From: SVFI01 sp964519385
GTDB taxonomy: Bacteria; Bacillota; Clostridia; Lachnospirales; Lachnospiraceae
Reading direction: 5' to 3'
Length of the DNA: 64,000 nucleotides
Assembly (NCBI GenBank): GCA_964519385.1
Contig: CAZFLR010000001.1
Location: 1-64,000 of the forward strand
In this document: piece by piece, positions 35,837 through 44,773 of the stretch
Numbering within the stretch: the first letter of the stretch is position 1
Layout: every line of letters begins with the position of its first letter
Notes under the pieces: model-generated
Seen by the model: only the letters and a program-made list of their open reading frames with translations
Told to the model about the DNA's origin: nothing
Database searches by the model: none
Position numbers and translations under genes: made by a program

Positions 35837-36610
35837 ATGAATCTGAAAAAAATATACATAGAACAAAAGAATGTAATTCTCTCTTTTTCCCTGCTGGCTC
35901 TCTGCATTGCCGCCTTTTTTGCAATCGCTCCGCAGAGCATTGCTACAAACAGCAATGTTTCAGGCAGAAATCTCCCTATCTACTGCGTCGAGACCACGGA
36001 ACCGAAGGTTGCCCTCTCGTTTGACGCAGCCTGGGGAAACGAAGATACACAGGAAATCCTTGCCATCCTTAAAAAACATGATGTACATGTCACTTTTTTC
36101 ATGACAGGCGGATGGGTGAAGAATTATCCCGAAGATGTAAAAAGTATTCTGGCCGCCGGCCACGATCTCGGCAATCACAGTGAAAACCACAAAAACATGA
36201 GTCAGCTTTCCGCTTCCGAATGTCGTGAAGAAATCATGAATGTCCACGAGAGAGTCAAAGAACTGACCGGCTACGAAATGTTTCTGTTCCGTCCTCCTTA
36301 CGGAGATTATGACAATGATGTCATAACGACTGTGGAGGGCTGCGGATACTATCCGATACAGTGGGATGTGGATTCTCTCGACTGGAAAGATTACGGCGTT
36401 GACTCCATTATAAAAACCGTCTGCCAGCACAAGCATCTGGGCAACGGCTCCATTATTCTCTGTCATAACGGTGCGACCTATACTGCCGATGCTCTTGAAG
36501 AGCTGATTTGCGGACTAAAGGAACAGGGCTATGAGATTGTCCCTGTCTCAGAACTGATTCTTCGCGATAATTATCACATGAACACAGAAGGCCGCCAGAT
36601 TGCAGATTAA
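35837..36610 (+). CDS. Polysaccharide deacetylase, PdaB-like (NodB domain)
   Basis: A 257-aa protein with an N-terminal signal anchor (about 14-35) and a NodB domain. Motif 1 is SFDAAWGNED (61-70) instead of TFDDG, as in the PdaB sporulation deacetylases; motif 2 HSENH (114-118) supplies metal histidines; motif 3 RPPYGD (152-157), motif 4 DVDSLDW and motif 5 LCHNG complete the site. Substrate is probably peptidoglycan or a surface glycan. The gene is divergent from thiN and ends in a terminator that overlaps its stop region. Confidence 0.88.
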   Translation: MNLKKIYIEQKNVILSFSLLALCIAAFFAIAPQSIATNSNVSGRNLPIYCVETTEPKVALSFDAAWGNEDTQEILAILKKHDVHVTFFMTGGWVKNYPEDVKSILAAGHDLGNHSENHKNMSQLSASECREEIMNVHERVKELTGYEMFLFRPPYGDYDNDVITTVEGCGYYPIQWDVDSLDWKDYGVDSIIKTVCQHKHLGNGSIILCHNGATYTADALEELICGLKEQGYEIVPVSELILRDNYHMNTEGRQIAD

Positions 36611-36629
36611 CTGCAACCGGCGGCCTTTC
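36588..36629 (+). terminator. Terminator overlapping the deacetylase stop
   Basis: Arms ggccgcc (36590-36596) and ggcggcc (36619-36625) with an inner gcag/ctgc stem, followed by TTTCT. The stop codon lies inside the hairpin. Confidence 0.65.
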
Positions 36630-36640
36630 TCTCCAAGCTG

Positions 36641-38317
36641 TCAGGTTCCAAAATAAGAAAAATGCATATAATCACAGCGCTTCCCCCAGATTCCCTGGCT
36701 AAATCCGTATTTTTTCATAATCCTGGCGACCTCCCCGTCCGTCGGTATGGAATAAGGATTGACTCCCGGCTCATAGAGCTTTCCGCTGATTATGACACCG
36801 TTGTCAATCAGATAGTTTTCCTCCCAGTTGATATCAATTGCAAGACCGCAGCAGTGCTCCGACCTTGAAGTATCTCCCCGCCAACTGTAGCCTCCGACAT
36901 TCTTAATCGGGAATTTTTCTTCGCCCTCATATATTTCTTTAAAAATCTGTTTCACCGTCTCGGCAATATTCTTATGAACCTGCAACGTCTTCTGTTTCGT
37001 CACCTTCGTTACTCCGTCCGATGCAAAATCCCAGACATTTACCGTTATGCTTACCATATTCCGCTCTGCCTCTTCCTTAGAAGCATACTTCTTATAATAA
37101 TTAAGTCCGAAAATTCTCTGTGCCTTACCCTGATATGTCTCATCGCCCGAAGCCAGTTGGTTGAACATCGCTCCGAGAATCACGGAATAGGCGGAATACT
37201 TTTTCTTTTTATCCACTGTACGATACGCGCGCACCTTGTAATAATATGTCTTTCCGTTTTCCTGACCGCCGACATATGCCTGAACCGTCTTTCCGCCCTT
37301 CGCCCATGCAACACGCCTGTATTTGCCGTCCTTGGTCTCACTGCGGTAAATTGCATACCCTGAAGCTCCCGAAACTCTCCGCCATGTCAGAAGTGCCGTG
37401 TCCGGAGACACAACCGTTATCCCCTTCATTTTCGGCGTATTAAGTTTGGTCTTTGCAGTAATCACACCGGAATACGCGCTGTACTTCTTTTTGCCGTCAA
37501 TTGTCCGGTAGGCTCTTATCCTGTAATAATATTTCGTTCCGGTTTTACAGGTCTTGTCCGTATACTCTACAATTTTTCCCTTCTTTACTGTCGCAATCCG
37601 ACGAAAACCGCTATCCTTCTTTTCGGAGCGGTAAATAACGTATCCGTTTGCTCCCTTAACTCTCCCGTATGTCAGCTTCACCGACTTATAGTTCACAGTC
37701 TTCGTCATAATAAGCACCGGATCATCCAGCACGGGCTTTGCGGACACAACTGCCGAAAATCCGCCGTAAATCTTTTGCTTTTTATCATCCAGACGATATG
37801 CGCGCACCTTGTAATAATATCTTTTGTTGGTCTGAAGATATTTTTTGTCGTCACCCTTATCTGTATACGAGGTGCGCAGTGGTGACAAATCCGCAATCAG
37901 CTTCATATTTTTCGCAGATGTTCCTCTGTAAACCTCATATCCTTCCGCCCCGTAAACCGCCTTGTAGCTCACCTTGATTGTACGGTAAGATGCAGACACG
38001 GCAATAAGCTCAGACACTGCTGAAAGCGTCTCCGGCTGCACCGAATTCGCTGAAATTTCCTGTTTTGCAGCCTCCGGCTCCGGTGCCGGTTCTCCCGTTT
38101 CCAATACTTTTGTTTCCGGCACGTTCGCTTCCGGTATTTTCGCTTCCGGCATTTTCGTTTCCGGTCCGTTTTCAGATACCGACAGATGAATCTGCGTGCA
38201 ATTTTCGGAAACTGCCGGCTGCGCCGGTAACGTGACCGGAACTGCAAGAGCCGTCGTGATACTTATGCAAATCAACAGAAGCACGGAAATGCCCTGTTTT
38301 TTTCTTTCGTTTTTCAT
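36641..38317 (-). CDS. Secreted FN3-repeat protein with M15 D-Ala-D-Ala carboxypeptidase domain
   Basis: A 558-aa protein with a signal peptide (1-27) and a short PEAK/PET-type repeat linker (50-80). Three fibronectin type III-like repeats (about 108-203, 205-298, 299-390) each end in YYYKVRAYR or similar. A C-terminal peptidase M15 domain (about 415-558) carries SEHCCGLAIDIN (SxHxxGxAxD) and the last zinc histidine in DYMHFSY (H552). It probably trims peptidoglycan stem peptides from outside the cell. GGAGG lies before the ATG. Divergent from the FAD oxidoreductase, with a shared palindromic promoter region. Confidence 0.87.
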   Translation of the reverse strand: MKNERKKQGISVLLLICISITTALAVPVTLPAQPAVSENCTQIHLSVSENGPETKMPEAKIPEANVPETKVLETGEPAPEPEAAKQEISANSVQPETLSAVSELIAVSASYRTIKVSYKAVYGAEGYEVYRGTSAKNMKLIADLSPLRTSYTDKGDDKKYLQTNKRYYYKVRAYRLDDKKQKIYGGFSAVVSAKPVLDDPVLIMTKTVNYKSVKLTYGRVKGANGYVIYRSEKKDSGFRRIATVKKGKIVEYTDKTCKTGTKYYYRIRAYRTIDGKKKYSAYSGVITAKTKLNTPKMKGITVVSPDTALLTWRRVSGASGYAIYRSETKDGKYRRVAWAKGGKTVQAYVGGQENGKTYYYKVRAYRTVDKKKKYSAYSVILGAMFNQLASGDETYQGKAQRIFGLNYYKKYASKEEAERNMVSITVNVWDFASDGVTKVTKQKTLQVHKNIAETVKQIFKEIYEGEEKFPIKNVGGYSWRGDTSRSEHCCGLAIDINWEENYLIDNGVIISGKLYEPGVNPYSIPTDGEVARIMKKYGFSQGIWGKRCDYMHFSYFGT

Positions 38318-38341
38318 GTACTTACCTCCACATTTTACATG

Positions 38342-38370
38342 ATTTTACAACACATTCCCCTATACGTCAA
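38342..38370 (-). promoter_or_regulatory. Promoter of the M15/FN3 gene
   Basis: TTGACG (38365-38370), 17-base spacer, TAAAAT (38342-38347) on the minus strand. The -35 lies in the left arm of a palindrome. Confidence 0.7.
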
Positions 38371-38388
38371 ATATGTGATTTGACGTAT
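38362..38388. promoter_or_regulatory. 11-bp perfect palindrome holding two divergent -35 boxes
   Basis: Arms atacgtcaaat (38362-38372) and atttgacgtat (38378-38388) with centre atgtg. Each arm contains TTGACG, the -35 element of one of the two divergent promoters. A dimeric regulator bound here would control both genes. Confidence 0.75.
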
Positions 38389-38408
38389 TCTTGCAAATAG
38401 GATATTAT
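38380..38408 (+). promoter_or_regulatory. Promoter of the FAD oxidoreductase gene
   Basis: TTGACG (38380-38385), 17-base spacer, TATTAT (38403-38408) on the plus strand. Confidence 0.72.
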
Positions 38409-38450
38409 TAAATAAGTATGGAAATTTTGAACCATAAAAAGGAACAGACT

Positions 38451-40040
38451 ATGAAAAAAGCGATTATTATCGGAGCAGGACCTGCCGGACTGACGGCGGC
38501 CTATCAGCTCTTAAAAGAAACCGATATCAAGCCAATCATCTTAGAAGAGACAGCATACATCGGCGGTATTTCCCGCACGGCGGAATACAACGGAAACCGT
38601 ATGGACCTGGGCGGTCACCGTTTTTTCTCAAAAGTACCACAGGTAAATGACATCTGGACAACCCTCATGCCCCTTCAGGGCGCACCGGCCATCGACGATT
38701 TACTCCTCGGCCGGGAGGCAACACTCCACGAGGGCGGACCGGATCCTGAAAAAACCGATCTTGTTTCCCTGATGCGTACACGTGTCAGCCGGATTTTTTT
38801 CCTGCGCAGATTTTTTGATTATCCGATTTCCATGAAACCGGAAACCTTTATCAATATGGGGCTGTGGCGGACTCTGAAGGCAGGCTTCGGTTATCTGTAT
38901 TCCTGCGTGTTTAAACGCAAGGAAAATTCTCTTGAGGATTTTTATATCAATCGTTTCGGAAAACCACTCTACAGCATGTTTTTTGAAGATTACACGGAAA
39001 AGCTCTGGGGTGTACATCCGAGCAACATTGCACCGGACTGGGGTTCCCAGCGCGTCAAGGAGCTCTCTATCGGGAAAATGATTTCGGAGTTTTTCAAAAA
39101 ACTGTTTAATCCGAAATATAAAACGGACTCCACCTCTTTGATTGAACAGTTTATGTATCCGAAAAAGGGACCCGGACAGTTATGGGAAATCATGGCGGAC
39201 GAAATCCGTAACATGGGCGGTGAGATTGTTTTAAATCAGAAAGCCACCCGTATCCTTCAGGAAAACGGCAAAATCACGGGAATCGAATTCACGAAAACTC
39301 TTCCTGCTGCCGAAGCCGCAATGGAACAGCTTACGGACGAAAAAACCATTCTCACGGGGGATTACTACTTTTCCTCCATGCCTGTAAAGGACCTGGTTAT
39401 TGCCATGGGTAAAGACGCGCCATCCGAGGTTTGCGACATTGCAAAAGAGCTTCCGTACCGTGACTTTATTACGGTCGGCTTATCCGTAAAAAAATTATTG
39501 CTCAAGAACAAAACCCACATGAAAACGATTGGTGACATTGTACCTGACTGCTGGATTTATATTCAGGAGCGCGATGTCAAAATCGGCCGTCTCCAGATTT
39601 TTAACAACTGGTCTCCTTACCTGCCTGCCAAAAACGAAGACACGGTATGGATTGGTCTGGAATATTTCTGTACTGAGGGCGATGACATGTGGAACATGCC
39701 AAAAGAAGACTTTATCAAATTCGCAATCAGCGAACTTGTCAAAATCGATATCATCTCCGAAGAGGATGTGCTTGATGCCACACATATCCGTGTAAAGAAA
39801 GCATACCCTGCCTACTTCGGCACATACAAGCACTTTGACAAGGTACAAAGCTACCTGTCTTCCATTGAAAATCTCTTCTGTATCGGTCGTAACGGACAGC
39901 ACCGCTACAACAACATGGACCATTCGATGCTCACAGCCATTGAAGCTGTCAACGTCATTAAATCAGGCAGCACGGACAAAAGCATCATCTGGAATGTAAA
40001 TACCGAAAAGGAATATCACGAAACCAAAGAAAATGCATGA
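38451..40040 (+). CDS. FAD/NAD(P)-binding oxidoreductase, protoporphyrinogen-oxidase/UGM-like
   Basis: A 529-aa flavoprotein of the amine-oxidase-like clan. The N-terminal Rossmann motif GAGPAG (8-13) is followed by IILEETAYIGGISRT and DLGGHRFF, as in the COG1232 and UDP-galactopyranose-mutase-related proteins found in polysaccharide loci. The C-terminal FAD segment reads LFCIGRNGQHRYNNMDH. Length exceeds a typical galactopyranose mutase (about 370-400 aa), so the substrate may differ. ATG 38451 has AAGGA 7 bases upstream. It is followed by a terminator. Confidence 0.85.
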   Translation: MKKAIIIGAGPAGLTAAYQLLKETDIKPIILEETAYIGGISRTAEYNGNRMDLGGHRFFSKVPQVNDIWTTLMPLQGAPAIDDLLLGREATLHEGGPDPEKTDLVSLMRTRVSRIFFLRRFFDYPISMKPETFINMGLWRTLKAGFGYLYSCVFKRKENSLEDFYINRFGKPLYSMFFEDYTEKLWGVHPSNIAPDWGSQRVKELSIGKMISEFFKKLFNPKYKTDSTSLIEQFMYPKKGPGQLWEIMADEIRNMGGEIVLNQKATRILQENGKITGIEFTKTLPAAEAAMEQLTDEKTILTGDYYFSSMPVKDLVIAMGKDAPSEVCDIAKELPYRDFITVGLSVKKLLLKNKTHMKTIGDIVPDCWIYIQERDVKIGRLQIFNNWSPYLPAKNEDTVWIGLEYFCTEGDDMWNMPKEDFIKFAISELVKIDIISEEDVLDATHIRVKKAYPAYFGTYKHFDKVQSYLSSIENLFCIGRNGQHRYNNMDHSMLTAIEAVNVIKSGSTDKSIIWNVNTEKEYHETKENA

Positions 40041-40041
40041 A

Positions 40042-40079
40042 AAAACAGGCTTTGACACAATCGGTCAGAGCCTGTTTTT
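40042..40079 (+). terminator. Terminator between two convergent genes
   Basis: A 15-bp stem with one mismatch (40042-40056 with 40064-40078), then T-rich sequence; A5 on the left gives activity on the minus strand too. Lies between the FAD oxidoreductase and the GT-C gene at 40096. Confidence 0.88.
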
Positions 40080-40095
40080 ATATATGTTTTTGCCG

Positions 40096-41724
40096 TCAGG
40101 GTTCATATCCTTCCGAGAATATATACATGCCCTGCTGCCCCTCATAGACAGCATAATACTCATCCTGATATACACACTCCGCATCTTCCATCACCGTAAA
40201 ATCTCCGGAAAGCATACCTGCCTCCTCCGTTCTTGCAAGAAGCAAAAATGTCTTTCCTTCATGGAACCCGGAGCGGTAATAGGATTTCGGGGTCAGCCAC
40301 TCATAAGGAGCCGCCTTGCCGTCGCTTCCTCCGAGATTTCCCACTTTAATTTTTCCGTCAGAAAGATACTCCGTCACTGACGCATTCCAAAAGGTTGCAT
40401 ATCCGAAATCGTAATCATTTTCTTCAAGAAATTCCATGTAGCCGTAACGTTTTTCACAGTCATTATACTTCACATCCTGCCACAGCTCACCATAGAGTGA
40501 GGCAACCACGACAACCCCAAGGAAACCAGACAGCAGCATTTTCAGATGTTTCATATCCGGCTGCCATTTCTGCAGGAAAACACCGATAAGAAGCACCCCT
40601 GTCACATAGACCGGAAGCCAGTAACGGTATTGCATAAGCACATTAGTAAAAATCAGCATATACCAGTTAATCAGAAACAAAAAGATAAAGAAGTAAAGAA
40701 AAATCCGTTCCGTGCGGTTAAGCAACTCCATACGGTTCTTCCACAGCCATACAATTATCCCGATAAAAGCCAGGAAGAAGATACACTTTACCGGATTCAC
40801 AAGCCCAAGCGGTGTCACAACCGTTACCTCACGATAACCCATGAACTCAATCATCAGTCTTATAGAAGTCATAAATCTCTCCGGCACCTCAGAAATTGAG
40901 ACAAAGGCAACCTCTGATGTGGTATCAAAACTATAATGAACCGCAAGATAGAATTTATTAATCAGAAAACCAACGCCTGCCGATGCTGTCATTCCGAGTG
41001 AAAGCAGAACCGGAGGTATATTTTCCTTTTTCCACTCTCCCGACTGCGTCAACACAAAAAACAAATAAGCCAGAAGCAGCGGAAGAAACAGCCCTGCCAG
41101 ATAGCGCAGGCCGGAAAGTCCCAGAATCAGGGATGCGGTGCAGAGCACTGCCGTGTGAAGGGCAAAGACCTTCCCCGTCTTCTTTTCCTTAAAAAACAGA
41201 GACAGCACAAGGTAAGTACAGATAACCTGCGAAGTATAGAAACACCCGATAAACATCATATCCAGATATTCATTGGAAAGCGGTGCAAACAAAAGCGCGA
41301 GACAGAGGAAATGCCACTTTTTCTCCAAAGCAAATCTCTTTCCCAGCGCAGCATACGCCCACACAAGCAGCGCGTAAAAAATAAACGAAGAAATTATTTT
41401 TATCAGTGTATAATCCGAAAACAGCCAAAAGAGCGGAATCATAATCAAATGCGAATACACGATGCGGATTTCCGTGGAATAAAACCAGTTGCCTGAGATA
41501 AGACTCCCCTCATCCGCCAGAAGACCGGATAACACAACCTCTGCCGTCGTATCCGAATGCATCAGATTGTCCGGGCAAAAAATCCAGAACAATATAAGTG
41601 CCAGAATACAGGCACCAAACAGGGCAAAACAAAACACTTCGCCGCTTCTGTTTCCTTTCTCTGTTTTTTTCAACAGCTTCATCGGACTGAATTTTCCCTT
41701 ACGCTCTTCCATCATTGTCACCAT
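40096..41724 (-). CDS. Polytopic membrane protein, GT-C-like
   Basis: A 542-aa protein with about 11 transmembrane helices and a C-terminal extracytoplasmic domain (about 425-542). The first loop holds MHSDTTAEV, an acidic motif at the position where GT-C glycosyltransferases keep catalytic aspartates. No closer assignment is possible from sequence alone. ATGs at 41724, 41715 and 41712 are in frame; GGTGA 5 bases before 41712 makes that start attractive. A TTGACA/TAAACT promoter lies at 41758-41787. Divergent from the 959-aa membrane protein. Confidence 0.7.
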   Translation of the reverse strand: MVTMMEERKGKFSPMKLLKKTEKGNRSGEVFCFALFGACILALILFWIFCPDNLMHSDTTAEVVLSGLLADEGSLISGNWFYSTEIRIVYSHLIMIPLFWLFSDYTLIKIISSFIFYALLVWAYAALGKRFALEKKWHFLCLALLFAPLSNEYLDMMFIGCFYTSQVICTYLVLSLFFKEKKTGKVFALHTAVLCTASLILGLSGLRYLAGLFLPLLLAYLFFVLTQSGEWKKENIPPVLLSLGMTASAGVGFLINKFYLAVHYSFDTTSEVAFVSISEVPERFMTSIRLMIEFMGYREVTVVTPLGLVNPVKCIFFLAFIGIIVWLWKNRMELLNRTERIFLYFFIFLFLINWYMLIFTNVLMQYRYWLPVYVTGVLLIGVFLQKWQPDMKHLKMLLSGFLGVVVVASLYGELWQDVKYNDCEKRYGYMEFLEENDYDFGYATFWNASVTEYLSDGKIKVGNLGGSDGKAAPYEWLTPKSYYRSGFHEGKTFLLLARTEEAGMLSGDFTVMEDAECVYQDEYYAVYEGQQGMYIFSEGYEP

Positions 41725-41757
41725 TCCATTTTCAATTATTTGCCATAGGCTTTCTCT

Positions 41758-41787
41758 AGTTTACCCTTATTCCCTATCCCGTGTCAA
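41758..41787 (-). promoter_or_regulatory. Promoter of the GT-C gene at 40096
   Basis: Perfect TTGACA (41782-41787), 18-base spacer, TAAACT (41758-41763) on the minus strand. The -35 overlaps the palindrome caaatatttg (41785-41794). Confidence 0.5.
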
Positions 41788-41801
41788 ATATTTGCCCTGT
41801 A

Positions 41802-41830
41802 TTGAAAGAATCTATCATTTATATTAAAAT
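41802..41830 (+). promoter_or_regulatory. Promoter of the 959-aa membrane protein gene
   Basis: TTGAAA (41802-41807), 17-base spacer, TAAAAT (41825-41830) on the plus strand. Confidence 0.65.
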
Positions 41831-41871
41831 AGCATTTATACAGATACTATATTTTGAAACGGAGTTTTTTT

Positions 41872-44751
41872 ATGACAGTCGTATTATTTTTTCTTTCTAT
41901 TTTTATACCGCTTGCACTTATGTTTTCATTTTTTTATAAGGTATTTCCGGCAATTTCAACAGGCACACAGATATTTGAGGATTTTATCATTGACCATGTA
42001 GCAGCCTACGGACTGAATAAATCAGGCGAGCTTTCCCTGTTTCGCAGCACAGCCTTTGTATGTATCCTTCTGACAGCGGTTCTGGTCTTTCTTTTTTTTA
42101 GGAAAAAAACCGATATTCTGCAAACTTCCCGGACCGAAGGTCTTGCTATTGCTGCAGTGACAGCCGCATTTCCGTTTGTCGGACATCTCGTTGTATTCGG
42201 TCAGGCAGACACAGCATGCCTCCTTGCATTTCCGGTACTTCTTGGCTCTTATATTTATAAAAAATACACAAAGGAATCACCTCTGCCTTTCCTTGCAGTC
42301 ATGATTCTTTCCTATTATGCGGTTCTTGCCGTGCTGACTGTCGGCGTACATTTTTGCCCGGCGTTTGCTTTATCACAGATCCGGATTTATTTCATTTCCG
42401 GTGCGTGCGCGGTTTTGGCAATCGTATACAGTTTTTACAAAAATTTTTCCGTCAAACAGGTTCTTCTTGCATTGCAGCCTGTTATTTCCTTTCTTCCGGT
42501 CGTATTTTTTGTGGACAGCTATGTCTATCAGGGCACTGTCATCCGGGTTCCATACAGCCTGTTTTACTATATTTTCTTTGCGGTGCTGATTATCTTTTTC
42601 GCAGTACGGACCTTTCTTCATGCCCGGAAATTCTGGAAAACAGCATCCGCAATCCCGCTTGGCAGACTGTTCCATCCATTTACTGCAATCACTGTTTTTA
42701 TTTATAATTCCTATTCTGCCTGTCCGATGTATGCCCAGCCGGACCAGCATCATCACGGCGAGCAGATGATTCCGTGGCAGCAGATTGTCTCCTTCGGACA
42801 GACGGCCTATGAAGATTATACTCCCGTATCCGGACTTTTTCCGCTTCTGAACGGCTTCATTCAGAATGTTCTGCTCGGCGGAACTGTTTCCGATTACTCT
42901 CCGGCAATCAGTATCACCATGGTTTTATTCTGTATTCTTACCATGTATCTGATTTATAAGCATGTCGGCGGTGCTTATGCACTTTTGTTTGCCGTCTTCT
43001 TTGCACTTCCGTCCTACAACAGACAGTACATGGTGCTTCCGCTTCTTCTTTTGCTGTTTTTAAAACAGCTTCTGGACCGCCCGGGACGCTGGCTGAAATT
43101 CTGGATACTCGGTTGCTTCCTTGCCGGTCTCTACTATCCGCTTTACGGAGCGGCAGTCCTTGTGGGCACTCTTCCGCTCGGAATTTATGTCTTTCTCCGT
43201 TACAGAAAAGAAACCGACTGGAAAGCCGAATTTAAAAAACCGATGTTTTATGTGTCATGGTTTTTATGTCTTTTACCGATACTTCTGTGTCTTCCTCTGC
43301 TTCTTCGCATGGCAGAGCACACCCTTGTATATTCCGGACAAACCATATTATCGGATGGAATTTCCCTCTATGAACAGTCTCCGCCGGATGTATTTTTACC
43401 GTATCTTGCCGGCACCCATGAATACGTCCGTCTCTGGCTGTATTACGGACTGCGTTTTTTCCTCCCGATCATTCCTCTCATGCTTGCAATTGCTCTTGGC
43501 ACCCTTGCGTTCCTCAAAAAACGCAAGGACAGACAGCAGCCGCAGAGTGTAATTTTTGTGCTTGGTACGATTTCTGTGATAATCACCCTTGCCATCTCAT
43601 ATACCTATACACTTGTACGTGCTGACATTGGTGTCATTTTGTCAAGAACGGCTCCGATTCTGATTGCTGTTGCCGGAATGTTTCTTCCCGTACTTTTAAT
43701 GCACTACGGGACAAAGCTTCTTCCTGCACGCATCCGTATTGCAGTTATCGGCATCTGTTTTTCATTTCCGATGCTGATTTATACACAGGTATCCTCGATG
43801 AAATTTCCGGATATGTGGGGTTATCCAAATGGCAACGCCTCCCTTGTCATGGACGATGCCGACAAGCTTTTTACCTTCTACGAAGTTCCTGATGGATTTA
43901 TCTCAATGAACGAAATCTCTCTCCCTGACACCTCAAGACTCGGAAACGGCTTTATGGTTGCCGATCAGGTACATTACCTCACCGAGTATTCCGCCGTCAT
44001 GGAAAAAGCCGAAGCTGTCGCCGGAGACCTTACCTATCTTGGTCTGGACGGTCAGGGCTTTTACTACTATCTGAACAAAAAAGCCTGCGCAACCGGCTAT
44101 ATTCAGGTGGCAAAAAGCTATGAGGCACAGCAACGTATTCTTGATGTGGTAAAGGCACAGCGTCCGGTCGTGTTCTTACTTGAGCCGAGACAGTCCTACT
44201 ATATTTATCACTGGATTCTGACAGAGGGCGACTATATGTACAGCGAAAAAGACGGTGCATTTTTCCCTCGTGAGATTTTTGAAGAGCTTTACCCTGAAAA
44301 TACCGCAGGCGATGATTATCGTTCCGTCATTGCGGCGACCAGGATGAATTACTATGCTGATTCTTTTGGAAAATCCGTCAATACTCTCCTTCCGAGGCTG
44401 GAAGAGTCCGCCGTGCTTTTGGAGGTTTCCGCAGAGCCTCTCCATATAAACGGACCGGAAAATGATGTGTTATATCTTTCTCTTCCTGATTCCTGCACTG
44501 ATGAGTGCACAACGGTGGAAATCACCTTTTTAAGCGACAACACGGTATATGAAGGTGCATGCGTCATCTGCAATACAGGCAGCGGGCAGCTCCTTATTCC
44601 AATGGGCATGAATGCCTGCTGGCTGCTCAGTGACAACTCCGGCATAACACTCACATTTAAGGACGAGACCGAAAATACCATTGCCGTCATACCATTAGAG
44701 CAGGCAGAAACAGTCGGCATTACCTACCAATTTTACCATATGAAAAAATAA
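41872..44751 (+). CDS. Large polytopic membrane protein with extracytoplasmic domain, GT-C-like
   Basis: A 959-aa protein with some 14-16 transmembrane helices up to about residue 640, then a roughly 300-residue soluble extracytoplasmic domain. A central loop has PDQHHHGEQ, the acidic/histidine motif seen in some GT-C membrane glycosyltransferases. The C-terminal part includes beta-rich segments but no domain I recognise. ATG 41872 is chosen with CGGAG 7 bases upstream; the TTG further up lacks a ribosome site. Likely role is surface glycan assembly, by topology and neighbours. Confidence 0.72.
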   Translation: MTVVLFFLSIFIPLALMFSFFYKVFPAISTGTQIFEDFIIDHVAAYGLNKSGELSLFRSTAFVCILLTAVLVFLFFRKKTDILQTSRTEGLAIAAVTAAFPFVGHLVVFGQADTACLLAFPVLLGSYIYKKYTKESPLPFLAVMILSYYAVLAVLTVGVHFCPAFALSQIRIYFISGACAVLAIVYSFYKNFSVKQVLLALQPVISFLPVVFFVDSYVYQGTVIRVPYSLFYYIFFAVLIIFFAVRTFLHARKFWKTASAIPLGRLFHPFTAITVFIYNSYSACPMYAQPDQHHHGEQMIPWQQIVSFGQTAYEDYTPVSGLFPLLNGFIQNVLLGGTVSDYSPAISITMVLFCILTMYLIYKHVGGAYALLFAVFFALPSYNRQYMVLPLLLLLFLKQLLDRPGRWLKFWILGCFLAGLYYPLYGAAVLVGTLPLGIYVFLRYRKETDWKAEFKKPMFYVSWFLCLLPILLCLPLLLRMAEHTLVYSGQTILSDGISLYEQSPPDVFLPYLAGTHEYVRLWLYYGLRFFLPIIPLMLAIALGTLAFLKKRKDRQQPQSVIFVLGTISVIITLAISYTYTLVRADIGVILSRTAPILIAVAGMFLPVLLMHYGTKLLPARIRIAVIGICFSFPMLIYTQVSSMKFPDMWGYPNGNASLVMDDADKLFTFYEVPDGFISMNEISLPDTSRLGNGFMVADQVHYLTEYSAVMEKAEAVAGDLTYLGLDGQGFYYYLNKKACATGYIQVAKSYEAQQRILDVVKAQRPVVFLLEPRQSYYIYHWILTEGDYMYSEKDGAFFPREIFEELYPENTAGDDYRSVIAATRMNYYADSFGKSVNTLLPRLEESAVLLEVSAEPLHINGPENDVLYLSLPDSCTDECTTVEITFLSDNTVYEGACVICNTGSGQLLIPMGMNACWLLSDNSGITLTFKDETENTIAVIPLEQAETVGITYQFYHMKK

Positions 44752-44773
44752 TATATCAGAGAGCCGGAAAACG

